Shown here in pieces: positions 34,799 through 43,357 of a stretch of DNA of 64,000 nt (the first letter of the stretch is position 1; each line of letters starts with the position of its first letter). The notes beneath the pieces are model-generated. The model did not search any database, had not been told where the DNA came from, and was given only the letters and a program-made list of their open reading frames with translations. The DNA is taken from assembly GCF_041228105.1 (NCBI RefSeq), contig NZ_CP166097.1:3348001-3412000 (forward strand), read 5' to 3'. Origin of the DNA: Pectobacterium aroidearum (GTDB taxonomy: Bacteria > Pseudomonadota > Gammaproteobacteria > Enterobacterales > Enterobacteriaceae). The translations under genes were made by a program, and so were the position numbers.

Positions 34799-36592
34799 AT
34801 GGGACACCCTTCCGTCTACCCGACCGGTACGACGATTTACAACCCGGAAAAAGCCTGGGGCGGCTACACTGTCTTTCAGGCGCTGGAGCGCGGCGCGGTG
34901 CTGGTGGATATGAACGGCACCGAACTACGCCTGTGGGAAGGCTTGCACGGTTTTCCCAACAAAATCCTGCCCGGCGGTTACATCCTCGGGCATAGCGGTG
35001 AACGTGATTCGCGCTACGGCATGCAGGACATGGTCGATCTGATTCAGGTGGACTGGGACGGCAACGTCGTCTGGAAATTCAACGGCTATGAACACATTAC
35101 CGATCCTGATCTCCCACCAGAATGGATGGCGCGCGTCCATCATGATTACCAGCGCAGCGGTAATCCGGTCGGCTATTACGCACCGGGACAAGAGCCGCAG
35201 TCGATTGGCGGCAACACGCTACTGCTGGCGCATACCAATCTGCATAACGAACGGATCAGCGACAAACTGCTGCTCGACGACACCATTATTGAGGTGGACT
35301 GGGAAGGTAACATCTTATGGGAATGGCGTTGCAGCGATCATTTTGACGAGTTGGGCTTTGACGACGATGCGAAAACCGCGCTGTACAACAATCCTAACCT
35401 GCGCAAAAGTGGCGGCGGCATGGGCGACTGGATGCACATCAACTCCATGTCGGCACTCGGCCCCAACCCGTGGTTCGATCAAGGCGATACCCGTTTCCAC
35501 CCGGATAACATTATCTGGGACGCCCGCGAATCCAACATCATCGCCATCATCGACAAACAGAGTGGCAATATCGTCTGGCAGCTTGGTCCTAATTACAACA
35601 CGCCTGAACTCAAACACATTGGCTGGATTATCGGCCAGCATCACGCGCATATGATACCCGCGGGCTTGCCGGGGGCGGGCAATATTCTGGTGTTTGATAA
35701 CGGTGGTTGGGCAGGCTACGGCGCACCCAATCCGGCCTCGGCCGACGGCGTGAAAAACGCCTGGCGTGACTATTCGCGCGTGCTGGAAATCAACCCGGTG
35801 ACGCTGGATATTGTCTGGCGCTATTCGCCCTACGAAGCAGGCATTCCACACCCGACCGACGCTTTCCGTTTTTACAGCCCGTACATCAGTAATATCCAGC
35901 GCCTGCCGAACGGCAATACGCTGATTAACGAAGGCGCCAATGGTCGACTCTTTGAAGTCACCGTCGATCACGAGATTGTCTGGGAGTTTATTTCCCCGTA
36001 TTGGGGCAAGACGGTGAATACCAACATGCTGTATCGCGCTTACCGTGTGCCCTACGAGTGGGTGCCACAGTTGCCGCGTCCACAGGAAACGCCAGTGATC
36101 GCCCCCGACAACACTCGGCTACGTCAACCGGGAGCCGCCGCCCCCGGCTTCGCCAGCGTCATTCGTATTGAGGGCACGCGCCCCTACAAAAAGAGCGGCG
36201 ATGCCCTGTGCGTCGCAACCGATAGCGAAGACCTCAAGCGCAGCCCGAAGCTTTTTGCCGTCAACCGCGAGCGCTTTGCTTCACTGACCGCTGACGACTG
36301 GCCTGAACTGGCAGCCCAACAAGGCCCACAGTTGCTGCTGGTCGGCGCGGAGCGCTGCGTCCACTGCAAAAGCCTCTACCGCCAGTTGGAAACGATTCTG
36401 GATAACGAGGAACACCGCCACTTACCGAGTCATTATCTGGACGCCGATCGTCACACTGCGCTGGCGGAGAAACTGGCGGTCAGAACGTTACCGACCCTGC
36501 TATGGATCGAAAATGGTGGAGAACGGGCTCGCTTGAGCGGCGCACAGCAACCCGAACGCCTACGCCAGTGGCTGGCCGCACAGCAACGCTAA
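34799..36592 (+). CDS. Arylsulfotransferase-like beta-propeller fused to a C-terminal thioredoxin-like domain
   Basis: This 597-residue protein has no signal peptide. Residues about 15-420 form repeated propeller blades (VDMNGTELRLWEG, IEVDWEGNILWEW, DKQSGNIVWQLG, DIVWRYSPY, EVTVDHEIVWEF) with many His and Trp, in the ASST/Arylsulfotran_2 pattern. From about residue 470 a thioredoxin-like domain follows: FASLTADDWPELAAQQGPQLLLVGAERCVHCKSLYRQLE with a CVHC redox pair, then RTLPTLLWIENG containing the cis-proline. ASST enzymes move sulfate between phenols. Position at the end of a sulfur ABC operon suggests cytoplasmic handling of the imported sulfate ester. The role of the redox domain is unknown. 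Confidence 0.8.
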   Translation: MGHPSVYPTGTTIYNPEKAWGGYTVFQALERGAVLVDMNGTELRLWEGLHGFPNKILPGGYILGHSGERDSRYGMQDMVDLIQVDWDGNVVWKFNGYEHITDPDLPPEWMARVHHDYQRSGNPVGYYAPGQEPQSIGGNTLLLAHTNLHNERISDKLLLDDTIIEVDWEGNILWEWRCSDHFDELGFDDDAKTALYNNPNLRKSGGGMGDWMHINSMSALGPNPWFDQGDTRFHPDNIIWDARESNIIAIIDKQSGNIVWQLGPNYNTPELKHIGWIIGQHHAHMIPAGLPGAGNILVFDNGGWAGYGAPNPASADGVKNAWRDYSRVLEINPVTLDIVWRYSPYEAGIPHPTDAFRFYSPYISNIQRLPNGNTLINEGANGRLFEVTVDHEIVWEFISPYWGKTVNTNMLYRAYRVPYEWVPQLPRPQETPVIAPDNTRLRQPGAAAPGFASVIRIEGTRPYKKSGDALCVATDSEDLKRSPKLFAVNRERFASLTADDWPELAAQQGPQLLLVGAERCVHCKSLYRQLETILDNEEHRHLPSHYLDADRHTALAEKLAVRTLPTLLWIENGGERARLSGAQQPERLRQWLAAQQR

Positions 36593-36605
36593 CCCCCCTC
36601 TGAAT

Positions 36606-36630
36606 GCGATCTCGCTTCCAGTGAGATCGC
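36606..36630 (+). terminator. Hairpin after the sulfotransferase-like gene
   Basis: A perfect 8-bp stem (GCGATCTC/GAGATCGC) with a 9-nt loop starts 13 bp after the stop. No clear T tail. Confidence 0.5.
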
Positions 36631-36792
36631 TCTATCCATCCACCGCCTCTTACACAAATGCCTCAATTTGCGGTGATTTATATCCGGCTTAAAAAATTAT
36701 GCAGCGGTGGACGTGGCCGCCGAGTGAGCGGCATCGATGCGCCAATTTATACGCGTTGGATCACATTTCCTTTGCATCACTTCGTCGTAATT

Positions 36793-36807
36793 TGTTATGT
36801 TATTACA
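36793..36807. promoter_or_regulatory. Zur-box-like site upstream of the Opp/Nik-type operon
   Basis: TGTTATGTTATTACA matches the 15-bp Zur core TGTTATANTATAACA at 12 of 14 defined positions. It sits 31 bp before the first start codon. An in-frame ATG inside the site is therefore not the real start. Confidence 0.68.
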
Positions 36808-36838
36808 TATCGATTTACACCAACCGTATACGTTAACC

Positions 36839-37681
36839 ATGATTAACTGGAACAGACACACAGACGCCATTCTTCAGGTAGAGAACCTTAATCTATCTAT
36901 TGGTGGCGAAGCCAAAGTCAGCGAGGTCAGTTTTACGCTGTTCGCGGGTGAACGTGTCTGTTTACTCGGCGCATCCGGTTCAGGTAAATCCCTCACTGCC
37001 AAAGCAGTCATCGGCACGCCGCCAGCAGGTTGTCAGGTTAGTGGCAGCATTCGGGTCAATGGCGAAGAGGTGGGTCAGTTGAAAGCGCTGGCTCGCCCGC
37101 AGACTGGCCGCGTCTCTGCCGTGTTCCAGGACTCGGCAGCAGCGCTGAATCCCCTCATGCCGCTGGGAAAACAGCTGTCACTGGCGTTGAAAACGACCTC
37201 TTCCGCTGAGCTTTCTGCGCTGCTTAGCGCTATGCAATTGGATGACATTCCCAACCTGTTGCAGCGCTACCCTGCCGAATTGTCCGGCGGTCAGCGTCAG
37301 CGCATTTGTATTACCCTTGCACTGCTCGGCAAGACGCGTCTGCTGGTGGCAGACGAGCCCACTACCGCGCTTGATGTCATTACTCAGCAGCAGGTATTGC
37401 AGGTCTTACAGGAACGTAGCGTCCAGCCGGACGCCCCCGCCCTGCTGTTTATTACGCATGATATCGCCGTTGCCGCACAACTTTGCCAACGCGGTCTGGT
37501 GATGGAAAACGGGCAGATCGTGGAATCTGGCAGTATGCTGCAACTGCTGGATGCACCACAGCATCCTTACACCCGCAGTCTGGTTGCTGTCGCCCGTCGC
37601 GCTGACACACTTTTATCCGACAATGTGTTATTGACGACGAATATATCGCCTGCAACCATTGCCGGAGCGCTCGCCGGATGA
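36839..37681 (+). CDS. Opp/Nik-type ABC ATPase 1 (NikD/DppD/CntD-like), candidate zinc or metallophore importer
   Basis: A 280-residue ATPase of the peptide/nickel transporter family: Walker A GASGSGKSL, VFQDSAAALNPLMPLG, signature LSGGQRQR, Walker B LLVADEPTTALDV, His switch FITHDIAVAAQL, and the C-terminal HPYTRSLVA typical of Opp/Dpp ATPases. First gene of a five-gene operon preceded by a Zur-like box. The ATG at 36839 is used because an earlier one lies within that box; its Shine-Dalgarno is poor. It overlaps the second ATPase gene by 4 bp. Zinc-related function is inferred from regulation, not from this sequence. Confidence 0.85.
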   Translation: MINWNRHTDAILQVENLNLSIGGEAKVSEVSFTLFAGERVCLLGASGSGKSLTAKAVIGTPPAGCQVSGSIRVNGEEVGQLKALARPQTGRVSAVFQDSAAALNPLMPLGKQLSLALKTTSSAELSALLSAMQLDDIPNLLQRYPAELSGGQRQRICITLALLGKTRLLVADEPTTALDVITQQQVLQVLQERSVQPDAPALLFITHDIAVAAQLCQRGLVMENGQIVESGSMLQLLDAPQHPYTRSLVAVARRADTLLSDNVLLTTNISPATIAGALAG

Positions 37682-38514
37682 ACCACCACCTGCATGCGGT
37701 TCCCACACCGTTTTTAAGCCTCGAACACGTCAGCCGCTATTGCCAAACGTCGCGTTTGCCGTGGCAAAAGATCGATCCTGCCGGTGCGATTTTTCACGAC
37801 CTGTCGCTGACGATACAACAGCATGAACGCGTCGGGCTGGTTGGCGCTTCCGGCTGTGGTAAATCCACGCTGCTAAAAACCCTGCTCGCGCTTGAAGCGC
37901 CGGAGCGTGGCGCCGTGTACTGCGACGGCAACCTGATTAAGCCGGGATCGGTGCGTTCGCTGATTTGGTATCGTCGCCGCGTCCAGTATATTCCTCAGGA
38001 TCCGGCAGGCTCGCTCGCGCCACGCCAGCGCGTTGCCGATCTTCTCACCGAGCCGCTGAAACGACTCCGTCCTGATGAAAACCGGCATGTTAATGGAAAG
38101 AATTCGACCCGTCTGCGTGAAGTCATGGATCAGGTGGGGTTGAGCACCACACTTCTGGACAGAGTCGCCGGGCAGCTTTCCGGCGGTCAGGCACAACGTG
38201 TCGCGCTGGCACGAGCGCTGATGGTTCAACCCGAGTTTTTAGTGGCGGATGAGCCGGTCAGCGGTCTGGATTTACCGTTGCGCGAACAGATTAAAACGCT
38301 GCTTCAACAGGTCACCAAACAAAACAAGATGGGTTTACTGATGGTATCGCACGATATTTCCATGCTCGCCGGTTTGTGCGACAGAATGCTGGTTATGGAC
38401 GGCGGATGCATCATTGAAGATCGCCCCACCGCCGAGGTTCTGGCTTCACCGCAGCAGCCGCACACTGCCCGCCTGTTGCAGGCCGTACCCGCGCTGTCGA
38501 CGTCTGGTTATTAG
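37678..38514 (+). CDS. Opp/Nik-type ABC ATPase 2 (NikE/DppF/CntF-like)
   Basis: A 278-residue partner ATPase: Walker A GASGCGKST, Q-loop YIPQDPAGSLAPRQRV (the position where this family has QDP), signature LSGGQAQR, Walker B LVADEPVSGLDL, and LMVSHDISMLAGL. It forms the heterodimeric motor with the preceding ATPase, to which it is coupled by an ATGA overlap. A gap of 98 bp follows before the MFS gene, the largest in the operon. Confidence 0.9.
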   Translation: MNHHLHAVPTPFLSLEHVSRYCQTSRLPWQKIDPAGAIFHDLSLTIQQHERVGLVGASGCGKSTLLKTLLALEAPERGAVYCDGNLIKPGSVRSLIWYRRRVQYIPQDPAGSLAPRQRVADLLTEPLKRLRPDENRHVNGKNSTRLREVMDQVGLSTTLLDRVAGQLSGGQAQRVALARALMVQPEFLVADEPVSGLDLPLREQIKTLLQQVTKQNKMGLLMVSHDISMLAGLCDRMLVMDGGCIIEDRPTAEVLASPQQPHTARLLQAVPALSTSGY

Positions 38515-38612
38515 CTCGCTGAGCACACATTTTTTACAATAAAATACCGCGTCAATAACACATTTTCCCATCGCGGGCTTTTATCACGACTCTTCTTATA
38601 ATGGATGATGAC

Positions 38613-39860
38613 ATGTCAGACCTTACCGCCAGCCGCACGCCGCGGCCTTACCCTCCGTTGCTTCTGGGCAGCCAGCTTGTTTTCAACATTGGCTTTTATG
38701 CCGTCGTGCCGTTTCTGGCGATTTTCCTGCGTGACGACATGCTGCTTTCCGGCTGGGCTATCGGACTGGTGATTGGCTTACGCACCTTTTCTCAACAGGG
38801 CATGTTTTTAGTCGGCGGTGCGCTGGCTGACCGCTTTGGCGCACGCGTAATTATCCTGTGCGGCTGCGTCGTACGCATCAGCGGTTATCTCCTGCTGGCG
38901 CTGGGCGATTCGCTGTGGCCGATTATTCTCGGTGCCTGCCTGACCGGCGTCGGCGGAGCCCTGTTCTCCCCCGCCATTGAGGCATTAATGGCGCAAGCCG
39001 GTACGCAAAGTGAAAAAGAGGGAAAACGCAGCCGCTCCGAGTGGTTCGCCCTGTTTGCGATTTGCGGCGAGCTAGGCGCGGTGTTGGGTCCCCTGCTGGG
39101 CTCGGTACTGGCTGGATACGGATTCCAGCGCGTGGCGCTCGCCGGCGCTGGCGTCTTTGTCATTGCGCTCATCGTCCTGTTTTTCAGTCTGCCGCCGACG
39201 CAGCGTAATCAGGGCGAATTACACATCGCCCCATGGTGGGAAACCTTCCGCCAGCGGCGCTTTGTTGCGTTCATCATTGCCTACAGCGCTTACCTGTTCA
39301 GCTACAACCAGCTCTATCTGGCGCTGCCAGTTGAACTGCACCGCTCCGGAAGCAGTGAGAAAGACCTCGGCCCGCTGTTTGTTCTGGCTTCACTGCTCGT
39401 GATCGGATTACAGCTTCCGCTGGCGCGTTTTGCCCGCCGGGTTGGTGCAGCACGCATGCTGCCATTGGGCTTCGCACTGCTGTCTGCCTCGTTCCTTAGT
39501 GTCGCCCTGTTTGCTTCCAGCACGCCGCCAGAAGGATGGCAGCGCCTGCTTCCGGCTATCTCCTTGATTACCCTGTTAACGCTGGGACAGATGTTAATCG
39601 TCCCCGTTGGTATGGATCTCATCCCGCGTTTTGCCAACAACCAGAATCTGGGGGCGCACTATGGCGCGCTGGCATCGATGGGCGGCATTGCTGTTCTGGT
39701 CGGCAACTTTGTACTCGGTAGCCAGCTCGACCGTGCGCTGACGCCGTCGCCACAGGCCGCTATTCCGTGGGTGCTGCTCGCCGCTGTGCCGCTGTGCAGT
39801 TCGCTGGCGATGATGGTCATCTGCCGCCCGTTTAAATCCGCTTCAACCTTGAATGAATAA
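38613..39860 (+). CDS. MFS transporter inside the Zur-linked ABC operon (CntE-like position)
   Basis: A 415-residue, 12-TM MFS protein: LLLGSQLVFNIGFYAVVPFLAIFLRDDMLLSGWAIGLVIGLRTFSQQG, motif A GALADRFGARVIILCG. It belongs to the drug-exporter-like group and sits between the ATPase and binding-protein genes. In opine-metallophore systems (staphylopine Cnt) an MFS exporter, CntE, is encoded with an Opp-type importer, which makes metallophore export a reasonable guess. The start at 38613 has GGA 7 nt upstream; an ATG at 38601 is in frame without a ribosome site. Confidence 0.82.
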   Translation: MSDLTASRTPRPYPPLLLGSQLVFNIGFYAVVPFLAIFLRDDMLLSGWAIGLVIGLRTFSQQGMFLVGGALADRFGARVIILCGCVVRISGYLLLALGDSLWPIILGACLTGVGGALFSPAIEALMAQAGTQSEKEGKRSRSEWFALFAICGELGAVLGPLLGSVLAGYGFQRVALAGAGVFVIALIVLFFSLPPTQRNQGELHIAPWWETFRQRRFVAFIIAYSAYLFSYNQLYLALPVELHRSGSSEKDLGPLFVLASLLVIGLQLPLARFARRVGAARMLPLGFALLSASFLSVALFASSTPPEGWQRLLPAISLITLLTLGQMLIVPVGMDLIPRFANNQNLGAHYGALASMGGIAVLVGNFVLGSQLDRALTPSPQAAIPWVLLAAVPLCSSLAMMVICRPFKSASTLNE

Positions 39861-39870
39861 GGACAGACTG

Positions 39871-41382
39871 ATGAATATGCGTAATCTCCTGTGGCCCGTT
39901 TCCGGCCTGCTATCAGCCACACTGCTGCTGTCAGGCTGCTTCAACGAGCCGGAGGAAAAGCACACCTCGCATCATGACGGCCGAATCAAACTGGCGATGC
40001 TTCAACCACCGCGCTCCGGCCTGACGCCATTGAGCGATGATGCCTTTAAGCTGTCGCGCTGGAGCACGGCAGAAACGCTAGTGGTGCTCGACAAGCTCGG
40101 CGAAGCTCAGCCTGCGTTAGCGACAACATGGCAGCAGATCGATGATAAATCCTGGCGTTTTGAGCTGCGTCCCAATGTTCATTTTCACGATAACACCACG
40201 TTAAACGCCGCCACGGTGGTTAATGCGCTCACCGTCGCGTCCACCGCCGCCCCCAAACCGCGCATTCTGGACGGCGTGCAGTTAACGGTAAAAGCCGATG
40301 GCGATAACGCCGTGATTGTCTCCACCGCTAAAGCCGATCCACTGCTGCCCCAGCGCTTATCCAGCCCGCAGTTGGCGATTCTCTCTACCCATGCCTACGG
40401 CCAGAATGGCGTCGTTAACCCAGTCAATACCGGAAGCGGTCCGTTTGTTCTGCGTAGCGTCACTGGCACCAGCAGCGCGGTGTTAGATAGATTCGACGGT
40501 TACTGGGGTGAAAAAGCGCAGGCCAGCGGGATCGACGTCAGCTTTGTCTCTGACGGTGCAGCGCGCGCGGCTGCATTACGTACCGGCACGGCAGACATTG
40601 TCGAAGCCATTCCGGTTTCTCAGGCACCGCTGCTGGATCAATCGCTGGTGCATGAAGTCCCGATGCCGCGTACCAACACGCTGTATCTGAATACGCTCCA
40701 TGGCGTGATGCAAGATCCTGCGATGCGTGCCGCCGTGCGTGATGCCATCAATCGCCAACAGCTGGTGGATAACGTTTATGAGAAGCGCGCCGACATCGCG
40801 CAGGGCCTGTTAGGTCCCGCGTTGCCGTGGGCGGCGGAACTGCGCCAGCCGGTGGCAAATCCGGTCAAAGCCGGTACGCCTGCGGGTGCGACCATCACGC
40901 TGGCAACCTTCAGCGATCGCGCCGAGCTGCCTGAGGTGGCAGTCTATCTGGCACAGCAGCTTACCGCCGCCGGATTTACGGTGAAACAGGTAGTGCGTGA
41001 GTATGCGCAGATTGAGTCCGACGCGCTGGCAGGCAAGTTTGACGCCTTTATTTTATCCCGCGCTACCGTGCTGGATTCCGGCGATCCGGTGGCTTACCTG
41101 TACAGCGATTTTGCCTGCGAAGGGTCATTCAACATCGCGCAACTGTGCCGCCCGGAAATCGATCTGGCGTTACAGAAAGCGGCTATGATTCCTGCTGGCG
41201 TTGCACGCCGTCAGGCCATCATGCAGGCAGAAAACCTGATCCTTGCCAGCGATGCTGCGATTCCGATGCTGCATGAGCGCGTCATTCAGGGTGAAAGCGC
41301 ACAGGTAAAAGACGCACTGCGCGACCCGCGTGAACGCACGCTGATTAACGCCACCACGCATATTGCTACCGACGCGAAATAA
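39871..41382 (+). CDS. Lipoprotein substrate-binding protein, SBP_bac_5 family (CntA/NikA/DppA-like)
   Basis: A 503-residue lipoprotein with lipobox LLSGC (Cys23), followed at once by a short His-bearing linker EEKHTSHHDGR. The body matches extracellular solute-binding family 5: ETLVVLDKLGEAQPALATTWQQIDDKSWRFELRPNVHFHDNTTLNAATVVNAL, TGSGPFVLRSV, FDGYWG. Such proteins bind peptides, nickel or metallophores. The ATG at 39871 has AAGGA 7 nt upstream; an overlapping ATG at 39853 is less likely. A lipid anchor is unusual for a Gram-negative member of this family. Ligand unknown; zinc linked by operon regulation. Confidence 0.88.
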   Translation: MNMRNLLWPVSGLLSATLLLSGCFNEPEEKHTSHHDGRIKLAMLQPPRSGLTPLSDDAFKLSRWSTAETLVVLDKLGEAQPALATTWQQIDDKSWRFELRPNVHFHDNTTLNAATVVNALTVASTAAPKPRILDGVQLTVKADGDNAVIVSTAKADPLLPQRLSSPQLAILSTHAYGQNGVVNPVNTGSGPFVLRSVTGTSSAVLDRFDGYWGEKAQASGIDVSFVSDGAARAAALRTGTADIVEAIPVSQAPLLDQSLVHEVPMPRTNTLYLNTLHGVMQDPAMRAAVRDAINRQQLVDNVYEKRADIAQGLLGPALPWAAELRQPVANPVKAGTPAGATITLATFSDRAELPEVAVYLAQQLTAAGFTVKQVVREYAQIESDALAGKFDAFILSRATVLDSGDPVAYLYSDFACEGSFNIAQLCRPEIDLALQKAAMIPAGVARRQAIMQAENLILASDAAIPMLHERVIQGESAQVKDALRDPRERTLINATTHIATDAK

Positions 41383-41420
41383 CGGGTAACACGCCCAGCA
41401 ACCAGAAAGATGACGAGTTT

Positions 41421-43199
41421 ATGAGCGAACCGCTATATTGCCGCACCTGTGCAACCATCAACCAGACACAACGCCCGCAATACGGCATGCTGATCCCGCT
41501 GTTTTCGCGGCTGCTGACGCTGGCGGGGATCGTCGTGCTGATTGGTATGCTGCCGTGGTTGTCCGGTCAGGATCCGGCGCTGGCGCTGCTACGTGCTCGT
41601 TCCGGCGAGCAGGAAGCGACGGCGGAAACGCTAAATGCCATTCGTCACTCTCTCGGGCTGGATCAGGGCCCACTGCAATTGCTGTTGAACTGGCTGACAG
41701 GTCTACTACACGGCGATGCAGGCAATTCCTGGGTGTCTGGCCGACCAGTCCTTCCGGGGATGTTACAGGCGGCGGGCGTCTCGCTCACGCTGATGGCGTC
41801 CTCAGCGCTGGTGGCCTTCACACTGGCTGCCGTGTTGTGCGCCCCAACCTTTCGCCAGGGGTTACGCGGTCAGGTTCATCGTTCAGGCGGTCTGTTTGCC
41901 GCCTTATTTACCGCACTGCCTGAATTTCTGCTGGCGTCGTTTCTGCTGATCGTCGGTGCCGTCTGGCTACAGTGGTTTCCGCCCTATGGCTGGCTGGGCC
42001 TACACTACGCGGTGCTGCCGTCGCTGGCGCTCGGTATTCCGGCAGGCGGCTACCTTGGTCGAATTATTGCCGACGCACTCTCCGCCACGTTCAGCGAAAA
42101 CTGGCTCACCACCTGGAGCGTGGCGGGCGTGAGCCGTCGTCATGTCGCACTGGCGGTGCTGAAACGTACGTTGCCCAGCGTGATGCCGCTGGTCGGGCTG
42201 GTGCTGGTCTCGTTAACCGGTGGTGCCATCGCTGTCGAAAAAGTATTCGCGATTCCCGGTCTGGGACGTGCGACGCTGGGAGCTGCGGCCGCACAGGATC
42301 TGCCCGCCTTACAGATTGGCGTGTTGATTCTTTTACTCATCGCCTCACTGGCGGGTATCGCTGCCAGCGGCGTACGGCTGCTGATTCTCGGACGCGCGCT
42401 GCGGAGCGGGGCGATGCCCGTGCCGGAAGAACGTGGTAGCCCGGTGTCTCGCTATGCAATCTGGCTGCCGGTTATCTGCGTGCTACTGCTGGCGCTGCTG
42501 TTGCTGGCTGGCTTACCGCGCGATCCCTATACGTCTGCCTTTCTACGCCTGCAACCGCCGTCGTTCCTGCTGCCTTTTGGCGCGGACGCGATGGGGCGTG
42601 ATTTACTGGCGCGCGTCGCCCACGGCACGCTAAATACCTGTCTGCTGGCACTGGTGGTATCGCTGGCCTGTCTGGCAATCGGCCTGCTGGTTGGGCTGTT
42701 TCCGCGTCTGCTTACGGGCCCCATCGAAGTGACCAACGCCTTGCCGCCGGTGATTGCCGGGCTGCTGGTTGCCGCCGTTAATGGCCCGACGGCAACGGGC
42801 GCGGCGATTGCCGTGATTGCAGTGAGTTGGGCTCCGCTGGCTGCCCACACCGCGGCGCTGGTCGCCGAAATTAATGCGCGTCCTTATATTCGCATGCTGC
42901 CAATCCTTGGCGTGGGACCGATACGGCGCAGCCTGTTTTATGTTTTGCCTGCGCTGATTGGGCCACTCTTTCGTCACGCCATGCTGCGACTGCCAGGCAT
43001 CGCGCTGGCGCTGGCATCGCTCGGCTTCTTAGGTCTGGGAGCCTCACCGCCGACACCAGAGTGGGGACGCGTGCTGGCAGAAGGAATGCCGTATATCGAA
43101 CGTGCCTTCTGGGGCGTGCTGGCACCGGCGGCCGCACTCGGCGTGCTGTCGATACTGGCCGTGAGCGCGGCAAACCTCTCTGGTCGCCACAAGCACTAA
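41421..43199 (+). CDS. Fused Opp/Nik-type permease (NikB-NikC or CntB-CntC in one chain)
   Basis: A 592-residue protein joining both permeases of a dipeptide/nickel-type transporter. The first half has SLGLDQGPLQLLLNWLTGLLHGDAGNSW and the EAA loop TTWSVAGVSRRHVALAVLKRTLPSVMPLVGLVLVSLTGGAIAVEKVFAIPGLG. The second has LPFGADAMGRDLLARVAHGTLNTCLLALVVSLACLAIG and VGPIRRSLFYVLPALIGPLFRHAMLRLPGIALALASLGFLGLGASPPTPEWG. In most relatives these are two genes. The N terminus carries an extra 22 residues with a Cys-x-x-Cys pair (YCRTC) before TM1, possibly metal-binding. Last gene of the Zur-linked operon. Confidence 0.87.
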   Translation: MSEPLYCRTCATINQTQRPQYGMLIPLFSRLLTLAGIVVLIGMLPWLSGQDPALALLRARSGEQEATAETLNAIRHSLGLDQGPLQLLLNWLTGLLHGDAGNSWVSGRPVLPGMLQAAGVSLTLMASSALVAFTLAAVLCAPTFRQGLRGQVHRSGGLFAALFTALPEFLLASFLLIVGAVWLQWFPPYGWLGLHYAVLPSLALGIPAGGYLGRIIADALSATFSENWLTTWSVAGVSRRHVALAVLKRTLPSVMPLVGLVLVSLTGGAIAVEKVFAIPGLGRATLGAAAAQDLPALQIGVLILLLIASLAGIAASGVRLLILGRALRSGAMPVPEERGSPVSRYAIWLPVICVLLLALLLLAGLPRDPYTSAFLRLQPPSFLLPFGADAMGRDLLARVAHGTLNTCLLALVVSLACLAIGLLVGLFPRLLTGPIEVTNALPPVIAGLLVAAVNGPTATGAAIAVIAVSWAPLAAHTAALVAEINARPYIRMLPILGVGPIRRSLFYVLPALIGPLFRHAMLRLPGIALALASLGFLGLGASPPTPEWGRVLAEGMPYIERAFWGVLAPAAALGVLSILAVSAANLSGRHKH

Positions 43200-43357
43200 T
43201 CGATGGTGGAACGCCGCCTCAACGCTCTCTTCTCTTCACACTCACAGTTCCGCCAGATTTCACGATGGCGGGCCTGTGCATCTTCAGTTACGCTGTGAGC
43301 TAACCTCTGCCGAAGTACGGGATATGAATAATGCAGAGCGTGATTAAAGGAGAGAAT

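Noticed and set aside
36797..36838. Earlier ATG for the first Opp-type ATPase
   Set aside because: It lies within the Zur-like box and adds residues that do not fit the family.
41438..42439. Two 155-161-codon frames inside the fused permease gene on the same strand
   Set aside because: They are out-of-frame shadows of the permease with Arg/Ser-rich composition and no ribosome sites.
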